The notes under the pieces: model-generated
The model's database searches: none
Told to the model about the DNA's origin: nothing
What the model saw: only the letters and a program-made list of their open reading frames with translations
Shown: piece after piece, positions 33,501-44,239 of the stretch
Layout of the letters: each line of letters opens with the position of its first letter
How positions within the stretch are numbered: position 1 is the stretch's first letter
Position numbers and translations under genes: made by a program
NCBI GenBank assembly: GCA_027627225.1
Contig: CM051027.1
Span: 87,280,451 to 87,344,450 of the forward strand
Source of the DNA: Congeria kusceri
Taxonomy: Eukaryota > Mollusca > Bivalvia > Myida > Dreissenidae
Length of the DNA stretch: 64,000 nt
Direction of reading: 5' to 3'

Positions 33501-36500
33501 TACTCCATCTGAATTACAGGATTTATTTAACTACTTTCTTTGTTCCGCCTTAAACAGTGAAAACAGTTATTTGTCTCGTGTGATTGATAGAAGCCAATCA
33601 ATGGACTTCCCAGCCATTAACATATTTATTTTGTCACGAGCAACTGATACACCGTTTTTGTTATCAATTTATGACTTTTGATTGGTTCCCATGTTTAATA
33701 ACTACATTTATAGACGTTATTTGTTGATATATAAAGTACAATCTATCTGCCTAAAGCACAGCTTTTTTAGGCACTCTTTTTACCCAAATCTGCTGTTTCC
33801 AGGGCCACACACAACCTGTACCAGCTGGTGAAGCGACACCAGAAGCAGGCAGCCCAGGCAGAGGAGACACCTGACCAGCTGAACCAGGTAGGTTACACTC
33901 CAGTATATCACGTTGTGTGCATGGTAAGTATATTTGGCAACTTCAGATGGGTTCATATCAGCATTGTTGAGTCTTACACATAATGAAAACTATGTGACAT
34001 GAGCTGTCTGTACTTAACTCGAATTATATCCTTAAGATTATACTGCACATAGGTTTGAAAGTAGCTATGTCCTTTGGAGGAGTGGAAGTAAGGCTGAAAA
34101 AAAAAGTAATGTTGCAGTAAAGTTACATGTAATCATATGCATGGTAGGCTTTTAAGTGTCCTGGTCTGTTGCCATTAGAAATTAAAAATAAACTAAAATT
34201 AACTAACGAAATGTAACTGGCCATAATAAGAATGTTTCATTGTTTAATATATTGTGTTCATATGAAGTGAATACTGTAGCTTAAAGGGGAATATCGATGA
34301 TACCTCAGCAATACAATCTCCAGAAATAAAGTTCATTTACAAAGAATTACTATCAGGCACGGATACAGGATTTTGAGTTAGAGGGGTTGGAAATATTCAG
34401 TAACTGCCAAGAAATAACAGTTTGTCTCTATTACATTTTTGGGTACATATCGGAAAAGTGCGATATCATCAAAAAGGAACACTGAATCCAAAATATCAAA
34501 AGAGGGTTTGATAATTGCAATAAATTGATTAAAAAACACATAATTGGCATCAAAATGCTTATGTTTAGGTTATTGTAAGGTTTAAAAAATAGAATGTTGG
34601 ACAATTTTAGAGGGGGCGTACTCTACTCACTTCTCTCCAAATCCACCTATGAATATTGAAGTATTGTTAAATATGTTGGTATTGTTTATTAAAAACAAGA
34701 TTTCATAAACATTCATATAATTTAATATCATATATAGTTGTCCCTTTGGCACTGAAGTTTTCATAGTAATAGTAAAATAGATATTAAATTGAATATACAT
34801 TTTTGTAATGCACAAACATCCGTGAAAAATATATCATTGGTATGCATGATTTTATCTTCTTATGTTCTTATCAACAATCCTACTTTTTTTATGTATTTGA
34901 GTACAAGTTGTTCTTAGATATTCCATTATAATATTCTTTCTACGTGAATAAAATGTGAAGATAGACAGAAAATATATTGTTTGTAATTGTTGATTGTATT
35001 TCTGTGTGTACTATTGATTTGCCCCTTTAATTATAATTTTGTTATAACATAACACACTAATGGATGAAAATAAACACATTATACATGCCGAAATGTTTCT
35101 GTGGAAATAAGTGCAGTGTTGAAAATAAAATGGGTTAGCAAAACAAATCTTATGGTTAGAAATTTATCTACACTAGTTAATTCTGAAAATTGATATTTTA
35201 TGAAATATATTTAAAATAAGACTATAACAGTTGATACTAGTTTATTTTGTGTTAATTGTTGTATTTTTGTTGTTGTTTGTTTTTACTTAACAACCAACAT
35301 TTTGTTATCTTAAGTGCTAAATGATACTTATTTATATTTTTGTTAAATTTGCGTAATCACAAGAAATATTGCGTGTTTTAAATTGCATTCAAACATTTAC
35401 TATGCACACAATTTTGAAGTAAGACTGGAATGTGCGATATAAACAAATTCTTCATCAAATTTATCTAAAGACACTTCAGTTTCTTTACTACTGTGAACTG
35501 TGAAAGTATTGATAGTTGTATTTTTGCATGATACAGTCTTTTCAAGTGACTGACAATTACAAATTGTGCATAGTAACACATTGTTTGCAATTTCATTTTA
35601 AGAAAAAACAACAACAACTTATTATCATCATCATGTGCATAAATGTACATAGTGTGTTAAAAAGGAATATGTTTGCAAACAAATTTGTGTGTATGATCTT
35701 TTGAGATGAGTATAAGATTCCTCAAAGAGATGTTGGTAGTATCATATTCTGCGCATTCACAGTTTTCATTTCGAACAAGAATCATCTATGTGCAGTTTTA
35801 AGCTAATTTAGGGGGATACATTAATTATTGTGCAGTTCACAAAATGCTTTTTCTGTTCCTACAATAAAAACACTTTTAATTTAGTTGTGCACATGTGATT
35901 GTTGTTAAAATTGATAACTGTGAATGCATAGCAGCTGCATAAGGGTCATGTGAATCTTCTAAACAAATTGTCATGTACCATATCATTGCCATGTTGTTGT
36001 CATGTGTATTTTGTAACGGTGTACTGTTGAGACATTTCAGGTGTCTGTATGTGACCGTCTTGCTGCAGCAACACTTGTCCCTTTTGTCATCCAAACTGTT
36101 TTCTCCACCAAGTGTCCTGTGATAAACATACCCTTGCTAATCATACCCTTTTTCCACAATGTAAATATAATCTCATTCTTTTAAGACATTTCATTGTAAA
36201 CAATACTGTGTTATTCAGCAGAGTGACAGTTGTGCACGTGTATTCAAATTAAACAAACAGTAAACTATAAATGAGGCGCGTCGTGGGAAAACCGGACTTA
36301 ATTCATGTGCATAAAGTGTCATTCCGGATTGGCCTGTGCAGTACACACAGGCTAATCTGGGACGGCACTTTCTGCCTACAGTAGATTTATGTTTAGAAGA
36401 GACTTCCTTGAAACAGAAAATACCATAAAAGCGGAAAGTGCCGTCCTGGATCAGCCTGTGCGGACTGCACAGGCTAATCCGGGACGACACTTTACGCACA

Positions 36501-39500
36501 TGCATTAAGTCCGGTTTTCCCACGACGCGCCTCAAATTATTAGGAACAATATTTGGTGTCTAAACATACGGCCAAAGAAGTGAATTTATTATGAATGCTC
36601 TCCATTGAATGTAAAATAAATGTTCAAACTGAAAGGCCAGATTGAATGTTTATATAAATAAATACATAACACAAATCAACAACTTTTGTATTAAAAGGGG
36701 GTCAGAAAACAACACTGGCCATGAAGTTTTGTCTATGTTATATTGTGGAAGTGACAGCATGTTTCTACCTTCTAGTTTGCACTGTTGTGCTTGTTAATAT
36801 AAACATTCACATGTATAGACTGCACCCACTTAGTACAGAACCATGATTTTTATAAACGAGGTGACTATTTCTGGAAGCATGTCTTATTTAGCTGCTTTGA
36901 TTTGTTCTTCTTTATTTCAACTTTGAAGCTCTTTTTTATTATATGCTTTTCAGTGAAATATCGAATTTTATGGGTGAAATAGAATTGTATATTTTCACTG
37001 TTGGAGCAGTGAAAATAGAAGATTTTATATTTTCACTGCCGTGAAAATACAACATAAAACGGACTATTTTTCCATAAATAGCATTGATTAACAAGTAGTG
37101 GTTTACAACACTTGGCAAATGTATATACATGCACAGTATGTACATGCATGTGTTTAAATAAAACACATTATAAAATTCTACAAACATTTTTAAATTAATT
37201 GATGATATTGGAAATGACTCATTAATAATATGTGGTGACTTTAATATGGTTTTAAATCCGGAAATAGACTATTGTAATTATAAGAACATAAATAACCCTA
37301 AAGCCAGGGGTAAACTTTTAGAGTTTATTGAAACGTATAATCTTGTAGACCCCTTTCGTGAAAAGTATCCATCCACTAAAAGATACACCTGGCGCAGGTC
37401 ACATCCCTTACAGCAAGCAAGACTTGATTTTTTTCTACTATCTACAAATCTATTCGCCTCTTTTGATTCCACTTCTATAAAACCAAGTCTACAGTCTGAC
37501 CACTCCTTGATAATGTTAGACCTGATGTTTAGTGAATTCCAACATGCGTCGGGCCTGTGGAAACACAATAATTCTCTTCTCTCCGATTTAAATTATATTA
37601 ACGAAATTAACAGTAAAATTATTCAGATTAAAGAACAATACGCGCTTCCTGTCTACAATGTTGAAAACTTGAATTTAATTCCAGATAGTGAAATATGTTT
37701 TACCATCAGTGACCAACTCTTTTTAGAGACACTACTGATGGAATTGAGGGGAAAAGCAATTTCATACGGATCATATAAAAAGAAAGCAAATGCAAAACAT
37801 GAAAAATATATCCTAGATAAAATAAATGTTCTGGAACAAAATTTATCAGATGCTAATATGGAAGAATTAAACATTTTAAAACAAGAATTTGAAAATATAA
37901 ACGAACAGAAAATAAAAGGTTATCTCACTAGAGCAAAGTCAAAGTGGATTCTTGAAGGTGAAAAACCAACGAAATATTTTTGTAATCTTGAAAAACAACG
38001 CGCAGCTGTAAAAACTATTTATAAATTAGAAGATGAAAATGGAAATGTCACAACTGATCAAAAAGAAATTTTAAATAAAGTTAAAGAATTTTATCAATGT
38101 CTTTACCAAAGGAAAGATACTTGTGAAACTAAAAGTTTTTCAAATTTTATTACAAACATAATTGGTCCAAAATTAAATGATACAGAAGCGCTTCTACTTG
38201 AAGGAAATATATCTGTATCAGAAGCAACTAATGTCTTAAAAAACATGTCTAATAATAAAAGTCCGGGCAGTTCAGGCTTTACTGTAGAATTTTATAAGGT
38301 CTTTTGGAAACAAATTGGTACTTTTGTAGTAAGATCTCTAAATGAAGCATTTCAAAGTGGGAAATTAACTGTTACTCAAACGCAAGGGATTATTACATGC
38401 ATTCCAAAAGGTGACAGATCTAGATTATTTTTGAAAAATTGGAGACCAATAACACTTTTAAATACTATTTACAAAATTGGCTCAGGTGTTATTGCAAACA
38501 GGATGAAAACATGCATGGATAAACTTATACATAGTGATCAAACAGGTTTTATCAAAGGTCGATACATAGGTGAAAACACAAGGCTTATATTTGATATTAT
38601 GAACTTTACTGAAGAGAAAGATATTCCTGGTTTGTTGCTTTTAATCGATTTTGAAAAGGCTTTTGATTCTCTGTCGTGGTCATTTGTCGATGAGACACTT
38701 TCTTTCTTTAATTTTGGTCCTGACATCAAACGTTGGTTTCAAATATTTTACAAAGATGCCAAATCCGCAGTCATACAGTGTGGATATTTATCTGAATTCT
38801 TCCCTATTCAGCGTGGATGTCGCCAAGGAGACCCATTATCTTGTTACATCTTTATTCTTTGCGCAGAAATATTATCTTTAAAAATAAGAAATAATAACGA
38901 CATCAAAGGTGTAATCATTAATAACATAGAACACAAACTCTCACAATTCGCAGATGACACAACCATTATTTTGGATGGAGCGGACAAAAGTCTTAATGAA
39001 ACATTACTTACATTGTATAATTTCTCATGTATTTCTGGACTAAACGTTAACTTTGATAAAACAAAGGTAATATGGATTGGAAAGAAAAAATTCAGTTCCG
39101 AAAGTATTAAAACTAAATGGAAACTTCAATGGAACCAACACAGTTTTCAGATGCTAGGAATTCATTATCACGTCGATCTACAACAGATATTAGACATTAA
39201 CTATAAAGAAAAAATAGCTAAAATGGAGAATGCACTTTTAAGTTGGAAAAAAAGAAACTTAACACCCATAGGCAGAATTACAGTTATAAAAACATTATTG
39301 ATATCATTATTTAATCACCTATTCATATCCCTTCCTAATCCATCATCGGAATTTATTAAAAACTTAAACACAATATTTCTAAACTTTATATGGGGTGGAC
39401 AAAGTAGGATTAATTATAATACTTTATGCAAAGAATATTGTGAAGGGGGGCTCAAAATGATAAATATCAAAGCTTTTATTCATGCAATGAAACTAACATG

Positions 39501-41385
39501 GCTAAAAAGAGTATATGTCTCAAATGGAAATTGGTTACACATTGCAAATTCATACGTAGATTTTAAGAAGCTTGTACGATGTGGAAAACATTATTCACAA
39601 AAGTTAGCAACTACAATAACCAATCCATTTTGGAAAGACGTCCTACAATCATTTGTCGTCTTCCAAGAAAAAATAATATTTAATGCAACGGACATATTTT
39701 ACTATCCAATTTTCTATAACGAAGGAATATGTATAGGAAATAAAAGCATCTTTTTTAATTCCTGGTATATGGCAGGGTTACAATATATAGGTGACCTGTT
39801 AGATAGTGATGGTAAATTTCTAACATTAAATGAAATAAATATAAAATATAATCTGAAAATTGACTTTCTTTTATACCAAGGTATTAAAAAGGCCATATTT
39901 ACAAAATTCAAATCACACAATATACACGAAACTGACAGAAACAATTATAAAATGGAAAGACCTTTTATACCACCATCATTTAAAGTAATTTTAAGCAAAG
40001 AATCGGGGGCAAAACGAATGTACAACATCCTAAAAAGAACAGAAATCGAAATGCCAATAAAACAAAAATGGCCTAGTAAATTAAACACTATAATAAGCAA
40101 TGATGAATGGAAGGCGATCTTCCTTTTACCTTTCACAATCAATTCTGATTCACAATTTCAATGGTTCCAGTACAGAATAATTCACCGAATAATCGGAACG
40201 AATTACTTACTTTGTAAAATGAAATTGTCGGAATCCCCTACATGTTCCTTTTGCAAAAATAGCGAAGAGACCATAGAACACATATTCTGGGAGTGCCCCA
40301 CCTCAAAGTTTCTTTTAAATAATCTGTTTCCGACTACAATTTTTCCTTACTGTAACATGAAAAATTTCATACTAGGTTATGCAGAAACAAAAAGTGATGC
40401 AGTAAATAATATTTTCATTTACACAAAACTTTACATATACAAATGCAAAATGTCATTATTGATTCCTTCTGTTGAAGGTGCAAAAAATTACTTAACATAT
40501 AAATACGAGCATCAATGGAATGCCGCACTTTTAGCAGACAGAATCAATGATTTCGAATCAAAATGGAAATATGTGTTGGATAAAATACCATATCTTGCTC
40601 GTAGATCGGGGCACTAATTTACGTAAGACACTTTAACTAATGACAGATGTTTGTTGGTGTCTTTATTTTTGTTATAGTTCCTCCAAAAGTTAAACATTAG
40701 CCTTACTCCCATTATTAATACATTGAAAACTATCTATCTCTCCTTAACAATAATCTTTTATTTTTAATACAATATCTTTCTGAAATATACTTCTGTGAAA
40801 GTTGGCGTAAATTTCGTAAGGTTTTAAAGAATTACCTAAATAGCTAACTGTCCAACCTGACACGCTATTGACGTTATGCACCACCAGCTCTCTGAAAGAA
40901 AATACATCCTATGCTCAAATGCCAATGTCCTAGTTGCACGTTTGTCATGTATTCTTAGTACAACTTGTATATGTAAGTGATGCTCGTATGTGATTATATA
41001 AGTCCTGAAATACCGTGTTTTGTTTTTTTTTTGTTCTTTTTTGTTGTTGTTTTTTTTTTTTTGTTTTTTGTTGTTGTTTTTTTTTCTAAAATGTTTTTAA
41101 AATCTGTATATTTCAAAGATTTATATTCATAATAATTTGCCCTATCCTTTGTTAACCTTCTTCAATCTACATTTTTCTTTTTTTTCAATTGTCGATCTGT
41201 ACCTGTAGTAAAATCGTTTCTGAATATTTGAATGTTTATGACGATTTGCTGAATTACGTGTGATATGTCACATAACATGTTACTGTAAAATATTACACGT
41301 CTTGTTGAATGTACATCATCATAAGAAAATGACCTATGTTTTGTATAATGTATTGTATATATGGAAATAAAATCATTCGACATTG

Positions 41386-41442
<57 letters not shown>

Positions 41443-43619
41443 AAATTCTACAAAATTATAATTTAGCGACAACGACTCACAAAATATGGGATTGTTTCCC
41501 ACCATTCTAACGAGTAACAGTTTTGGAATCATTTATGACGTCAGAATACATGAACTTGTGACGTTTAAGCTTATCTCTCGCAATGTTATTTATTTATTTT
41601 CCAAAAGCATAAAATAAAAAGAAAATTTATTGATTTTGGTGATTCACTCGTTATCATAGAAAATAGATATTTACACTCGTGGCTGCGCCACTCGTGAAAA
41701 TATCATTTTCTATGAACACTAGTGAAATAAGATACGATCTTACACCGAAATCAACAAATATCCTCTTTATACTTCCCCTATTTTTTGCGTCAATTTATCA
41801 GTTATGCTATTTTATCATAGCTATTCATATAATGGTGCTAAGCAGATAAACTTTCAATTAATTTTGACCGTTTCAAATAGACTTTTTCATGGTATTCACA
41901 AGTTTGTTTTCTATCAGTCGCATGTTCTAGTTCTCTGGATTTATTAAACTGGTTTACATGATACCTACATAGTAGTTTTTTCTGAACAATGTTTATCAGC
42001 AAATCACAGGGTAGCTTCTTTAAACGAATGTTCAGTTTAGGTGCTGATGCAAATTTATGTATTCCTTTATTAGAACACAGAGCTTGTCTAGCTTGTAGCC
42101 TGTACACTGTTCCTGCATTTTAATCATAAGTACAACTGTAGCTTTTTATATATATTTTTACTAGTTTTCTGTTGCTTGTATATTAGAGGTTTATACCCAA
42201 CTAGTGTAAAACATATATTTTTTTAAAATCTTTTCTTTTCAATCTAGAAATATATAGATATATTCGGCATTTGAATGCTTGAATCAATGCTTTGTAGCAT
42301 ATAGTTTAAAGTGGGTCATCTGTTACTGGTACAGATTAGTGCTTAGGCATTGTTTTCAGCACATTGAACAGTAGAGCTTTTATTTGTGCTATGTGAATGA
42401 AGATTTGTTTTACCTACCTAGCTATTGTTATTTTTTCTATTGTCACATAGCCTCTGTTCAGTAGACATTTCACTAGCATTATATTTTAATTTCTTAAAAT
42501 GTATTGTAATGATTGGATAAATAGGCTATTGTAAAGATTGGATATATAGCCAGTGTGTTGCAACATACTATTTAGAATTTTTTTATAATGTGAAATGTCT
42601 CTGAACCTATAATTGTTAAGCACTAGAAAATTGCATGCATTTGCTAATAGTAAAATGAAAAAGCACTTGTCCAACCTTGTTTATACTGCACTTGCTAGTT
42701 ACTTTTTTGTATCACATAGTGTGGCTTAATAATAACAAAACAATCCAAATAAGACGGCATGCTGTTTGTCAGAGGTTAGTATTTATGTTATATCGTGTCG
42801 TAATTGAAATAGATAATTACGTAGGTTGGTTTATCTAGAAATGTATGTTTGACATGTATATCTGACTTTAAACACATGAAATACATAATTTTTATATATT
42901 AATTAAAATATGTTTAGCAACAAAAATAAAATTTGATATATTTCATTAAGTCATCTTGAAACAAAATTAATAGCATTTTGTTTCTTCTCTTAGTTCTGGT
43001 CTTTCCCATTAAAAACAGTTAACTAGTGAATATCAACATCATGCTTGGTATAACATTAATGTCACAATGTTATAATAAACTATGACCAATAAACAATGTT
43101 GTGCTTTCACTATATGATGCATTTTATATTTGCTAACATCCTGGTTGTTGCTAAACTTATTTTACTTAGTATATTATGTTGTTGCATTGCTTTGTAAATG
43201 TAAGTTAGCTTAACCTTGTTAGTGTCTTGTAAGGTGTGCTGTTTGTAATGAGAAAAAAAAATACTACCCAGAATACAATAGCCATAAAAAAATTGCAGAA
43301 ATTTTAATACTAACAATATATTGTCACATCTTTCATTGAAACACTTATTATATCGTATCAGTAAGTGTTCTAAAGTGTAGGCATTTAATTATCAACTAAA
43401 CCATACTAATATTGCTGTTGTATACATATTGTCCGACCTTTCAATGTATAAGCTGTGTACATGTACCTTGTGCAATCCCTCGGTATCGCTGACCACTGAG
43501 GACTGTTTCCATGTGTGTTTCAGATTCAGATGTTCCTTGAGGATCTGACAGACATCGTGCGAGACCTGAAGCGGCAGGACACAAACATCACCACCTCCAT
43601 GGGTCTTTCCTCCAGCTAA
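27577..43619 (+). CDS. CCDC42: CCDC42/CFAP73-family axonemal coiled-coil protein
   Basis: Exons: 27577-27632, 29099-29204, 29479-29583, 29700-29785, 31462-31633, 32294-32368, 33212-33369, 33803-33887, 43524-43619. They sum to 939 nt and 312 aa (human CCDC42 is 316). Junctions are GT-AG with matching phases. The protein is almost entirely charged heptad coiled coil. Family landmarks are [14 protein letters not shown] near the start, [60 protein letters not shown] with VIARYDTL, and the best conserved block [20 protein letters not shown] in exon 7. CCDC42 is needed for the sperm flagellum in mammals, and its paralogue CFAP73 (MIA2) belongs to the modifier-of-inner-arm complex that tethers dynein f/I1. 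I cannot separate CCDC42 from CFAP73 with certainty, but similarity to CCDC42 looks closer. Intron 8 is 9.6 kb and contains a LINE. The last exon exists in two versions (see 44144-44239). AATAAA at 43712 follows this version. Confidence 0.92.
29850..31165 (+). repeat. 66 bp minisatellite, about 20 units, CCDC42 intron 4
   Basis: The landmark GTACATAGCTTACTGTACC occurs about 20 times from 29878 to 31143, mostly 66 bases apart, with some units shortened to ~56 or lengthened. Units carry GGTTTAAATTAGGTT, the palindrome CACGTG (often kept, sometimes CACATG or CTCGTA) and GTTCTATTATTA. Since 66 is divisible by three, long frames stay open across it; these are not genes. Confidence 0.92.
31657..31882. 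mobile_element. Foldback MITE, copy 1, CCDC42 intron 5
   Basis: The left arm TGAGGCGTCTCGTGGGAAGA with GTAAAGTGTCGTCCTGG matches the right arm ending CACGTCTCA in reverse complement. Each arm carries its own small hairpin (CAGCCTGTGCAGTCTGCACAGGCT in the left arm). It is the same family as 36272-36534. Confidence 0.75.
36272..36534. mobile_element. Foldback MITE, copy 2, CCDC42 intron 8
   Basis: The arms start TGAGGCGCGTCGTGGGAAAA and end TTTTCCCACGACGCGCCTCA, a perfect terminal inverted repeat of at least 20 bases. Subterminal hairpins with CCTGTGC...GCACAGG sit in both arms. The centre carries GAAACAGAAAATACCATAAA, also present in copy 1. No coding capacity. Confidence 0.8.
37170..37184 (+). 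repeat. Left target-site duplication of the LINE (15 bp)
   Basis: ATAAAATTCTACAAA here is repeated exactly at 41440-41454, right after the poly(A) tail. The paralogous repeat at 55478-55986 has the same site once, next to CAAAATTATAATTTAG, which supports a target-site duplication. Confidence 0.88.
37185..41440 (+). mobile_element. 5'-truncated LINE (L1/Tx1-like) with poly(A) tail
   Basis: The insertion begins inside the endonuclease domain, runs through an intact ORF2-like frame to 40617, a ~770 base 3' untranslated region with T-rich tracts near 41025-41095, AATAAA at 41366, and a ~55 base A tail to 41440. It is flanked by a perfect 15 bp target-site duplication and sits sense to the host gene in intron 8. 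The uninterrupted frame, long pure A tail and perfect duplication point to a recent insertion. Confidence 0.93.
37186..40617 (+). CDS. LINE ORF2 fragment: endonuclease C-part, reverse transcriptase
   Basis: The frame is open from the insertion start with no stop for 1143 codons; the first in-frame ATG is 37246, but the protein is truncated at its N-terminus rather than starting there. Just before that ATG the frame reads SLIICGDFN, the GDFN motif of APE-type endonucleases, followed by RLDFFLLS and SDHSLIML, its terminal DH motif. The reverse transcriptase follows: [71 protein letters not shown] and FADDTTIIL with the catalytic Asp pair. The C-terminus has a Cys/His knuckle ([18 protein letters not shown]). 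Domain order fits the L1/Tx1 group; finer assignment needs a tree. This copy cannot be autonomous, as the 5' part of ORF2 and all of ORF1 are missing. Confidence 0.9.
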   Translation: MFKLIDDIGNDSLIICGDFNMVLNPEIDYCNYKNINNPKARGKLLEFIETYNLVDPFREKYPSTKRYTWRRSHPLQQARLDFFLLSTNLFASFDSTSIKPSLQSDHSLIMLDLMFSEFQHASGLWKHNNSLLSDLNYINEINSKIIQIKEQYALPVYNVENLNLIPDSEICFTISDQLFLETLLMELRGKAISYGSYKKKANAKHEKYILDKINVLEQNLSDANMEELNILKQEFENINEQKIKGYLTRAKSKWILEGEKPTKYFCNLEKQRAAVKTIYKLEDENGNVTTDQKEILNKVKEFYQCLYQRKDTCETKSFSNFITNIIGPKLNDTEALLLEGNISVSEATNVLKNMSNNKSPGSSGFTVEFYKVFWKQIGTFVVRSLNEAFQSGKLTVTQTQGIITCIPKGDRSRLFLKNWRPITLLNTIYKIGSGVIANRMKTCMDKLIHSDQTGFIKGRYIGENTRLIFDIMNFTEEKDIPGLLLLIDFEKAFDSLSWSFVDETLSFFNFGPDIKRWFQIFYKDAKSAVIQCGYLSEFFPIQRGCRQGDPLSCYIFILCAEILSLKIRNNNDIKGVIINNIEHKLSQFADDTTIILDGADKSLNETLLTLYNFSCISGLNVNFDKTKVIWIGKKKFSSESIKTKWKLQWNQHSFQMLGIHYHVDLQQILDINYKEKIAKMENALLSWKKRNLTPIGRITVIKTLLISLFNHLFISLPNPSSEFIKNLNTIFLNFIWGGQSRINYNTLCKEYCEGGLKMINIKAFIHAMKLTWLKRVYVSNGNWLHIANSYVDFKKLVRCGKHYSQKLATTITNPFWKDVLQSFVVFQEKIIFNATDIFYYPIFYNEGICIGNKSIFFNSWYMAGLQYIGDLLDSDGKFLTLNEINIKYNLKIDFLLYQGIKKAIFTKFKSHNIHETDRNNYKMERPFIPPSFKVILSKESGAKRMYNILKRTEIEMPIKQKWPSKLNTIISNDEWKAIFLLPFTINSDSQFQWFQYRIIHRIIGTNYLLCKMKLSESPTCSFCKNSEETIEHIFWECPTSKFLLNNLFPTTIFPYCNMKNFILGYAETKSDAVNNIFIYTKLYIYKCKMSLLIPSVEGAKNYLTYKYEHQWNAALLADRINDFESKWKYVLDKIPYLARRSGH

Positions 43620-44143
43620 CCTGCCCCGCCCCCTCTCCTAGTCACCTGATACATTATACACATGACTTTGACATCCATTTTTTTTTTTCAGTGGTTTACT
43701 ATTTATTTGTAAATAAAACTTTCTTCACATAAATGTACAAGTTATGCATTTCATTCATGATTTGAGCTGTTTGCATCTAGATGAAGACAAGTTATTAAAT
43801 TGTATTGTTTTTGCAATGCAGAATACTTCCATCATATGACTATGTATTTTATTAATAGTTTTAATTGCAATACTAACCACTGATGACATTAATGCGCGAG
43901 GTTTTTGCAACATGGATAATTATATTGCAAGATTCAAAAATGCATTTAAATGGCACTGAGTAGGTTATTCGATAACAAAAACACTTATTTCATTAATTAA
44001 ATATTCAAATGACCAGTAAAATTCATTATGAATGCAGTTGACAATAAGGGCCAGGCTTTTCTTCATTGTCTTGTAACTGCTCACACAGTGGTCTCATTTA
44101 TAGCTTTACATGTTGTTACACTGTTGGTGGGGTTTGCTTGCAG

Positions 44144-44239
44144 ATCCAGATGTTTATACAGGACCTCAACCAGATCACCAATGAAATCAAGAGAATGGAG
44201 TTGTCTGGCACTTCAATTATCCCCCCTTCCTCTAGCTAA
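44144..44239 (+). CDS. CCDC42: Alternative terminal exon of the CCDC42-type gene
   Basis: This exon has a clear acceptor (GCTTGCAG) and the same length as exon 9 (96 nt, 31 codons plus stop) and the same phase. It encodes IQMFIQDLNQITNEIKRMEL and ends SSS-stop; exon 9 encodes [20 protein letters not shown] and also ends SSS-stop. About 12 of 31 residues match. Either can join exon 8 in frame. An own AATAAA lies at 44596. The IQMFIQD start is closer to the vertebrate form (IQQFIQD), so this may be the ancestral end. It is best read as a tandem exon duplication used by alternative splicing and polyadenylation. Confidence 0.8.
   Translation: MQMFIQDLNQITNEIKRMELSGTSIIPPSSS

Larger units (their letters stand above)
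36931..41690 (+). repeat. ~500 bp repeat element split by a LINE insertion
   Basis: The two halves (36931-37184 and 41441-41690) together match, in reverse complement, the continuous sequence at 55478-55986. The left half includes TATGCTTTTCAGTGAAATA and the palindromic TTTTCACTGTTGGAGCAGTG; the right half includes AATTATAATTTAGCGACAAC and CATAGAAAATAGATATT. The right end folds back on itself (41637-41750). It is a dispersed non-coding repeat of unknown class. Confidence 0.8.

Noticed and set aside
36215..36535. Minus-strand 106-codon open frame
   Set aside because: It lies across a foldback MITE; its sequence is set by the inverted repeat.
37246..40617. A host gene of 1123 codons inside the CCDC42 intron
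   Set aside because: Endonuclease GDFN, reverse transcriptase FADD motif, poly(A) tail and target-site duplication identify a LINE; the frame is also open upstream of the first ATG.
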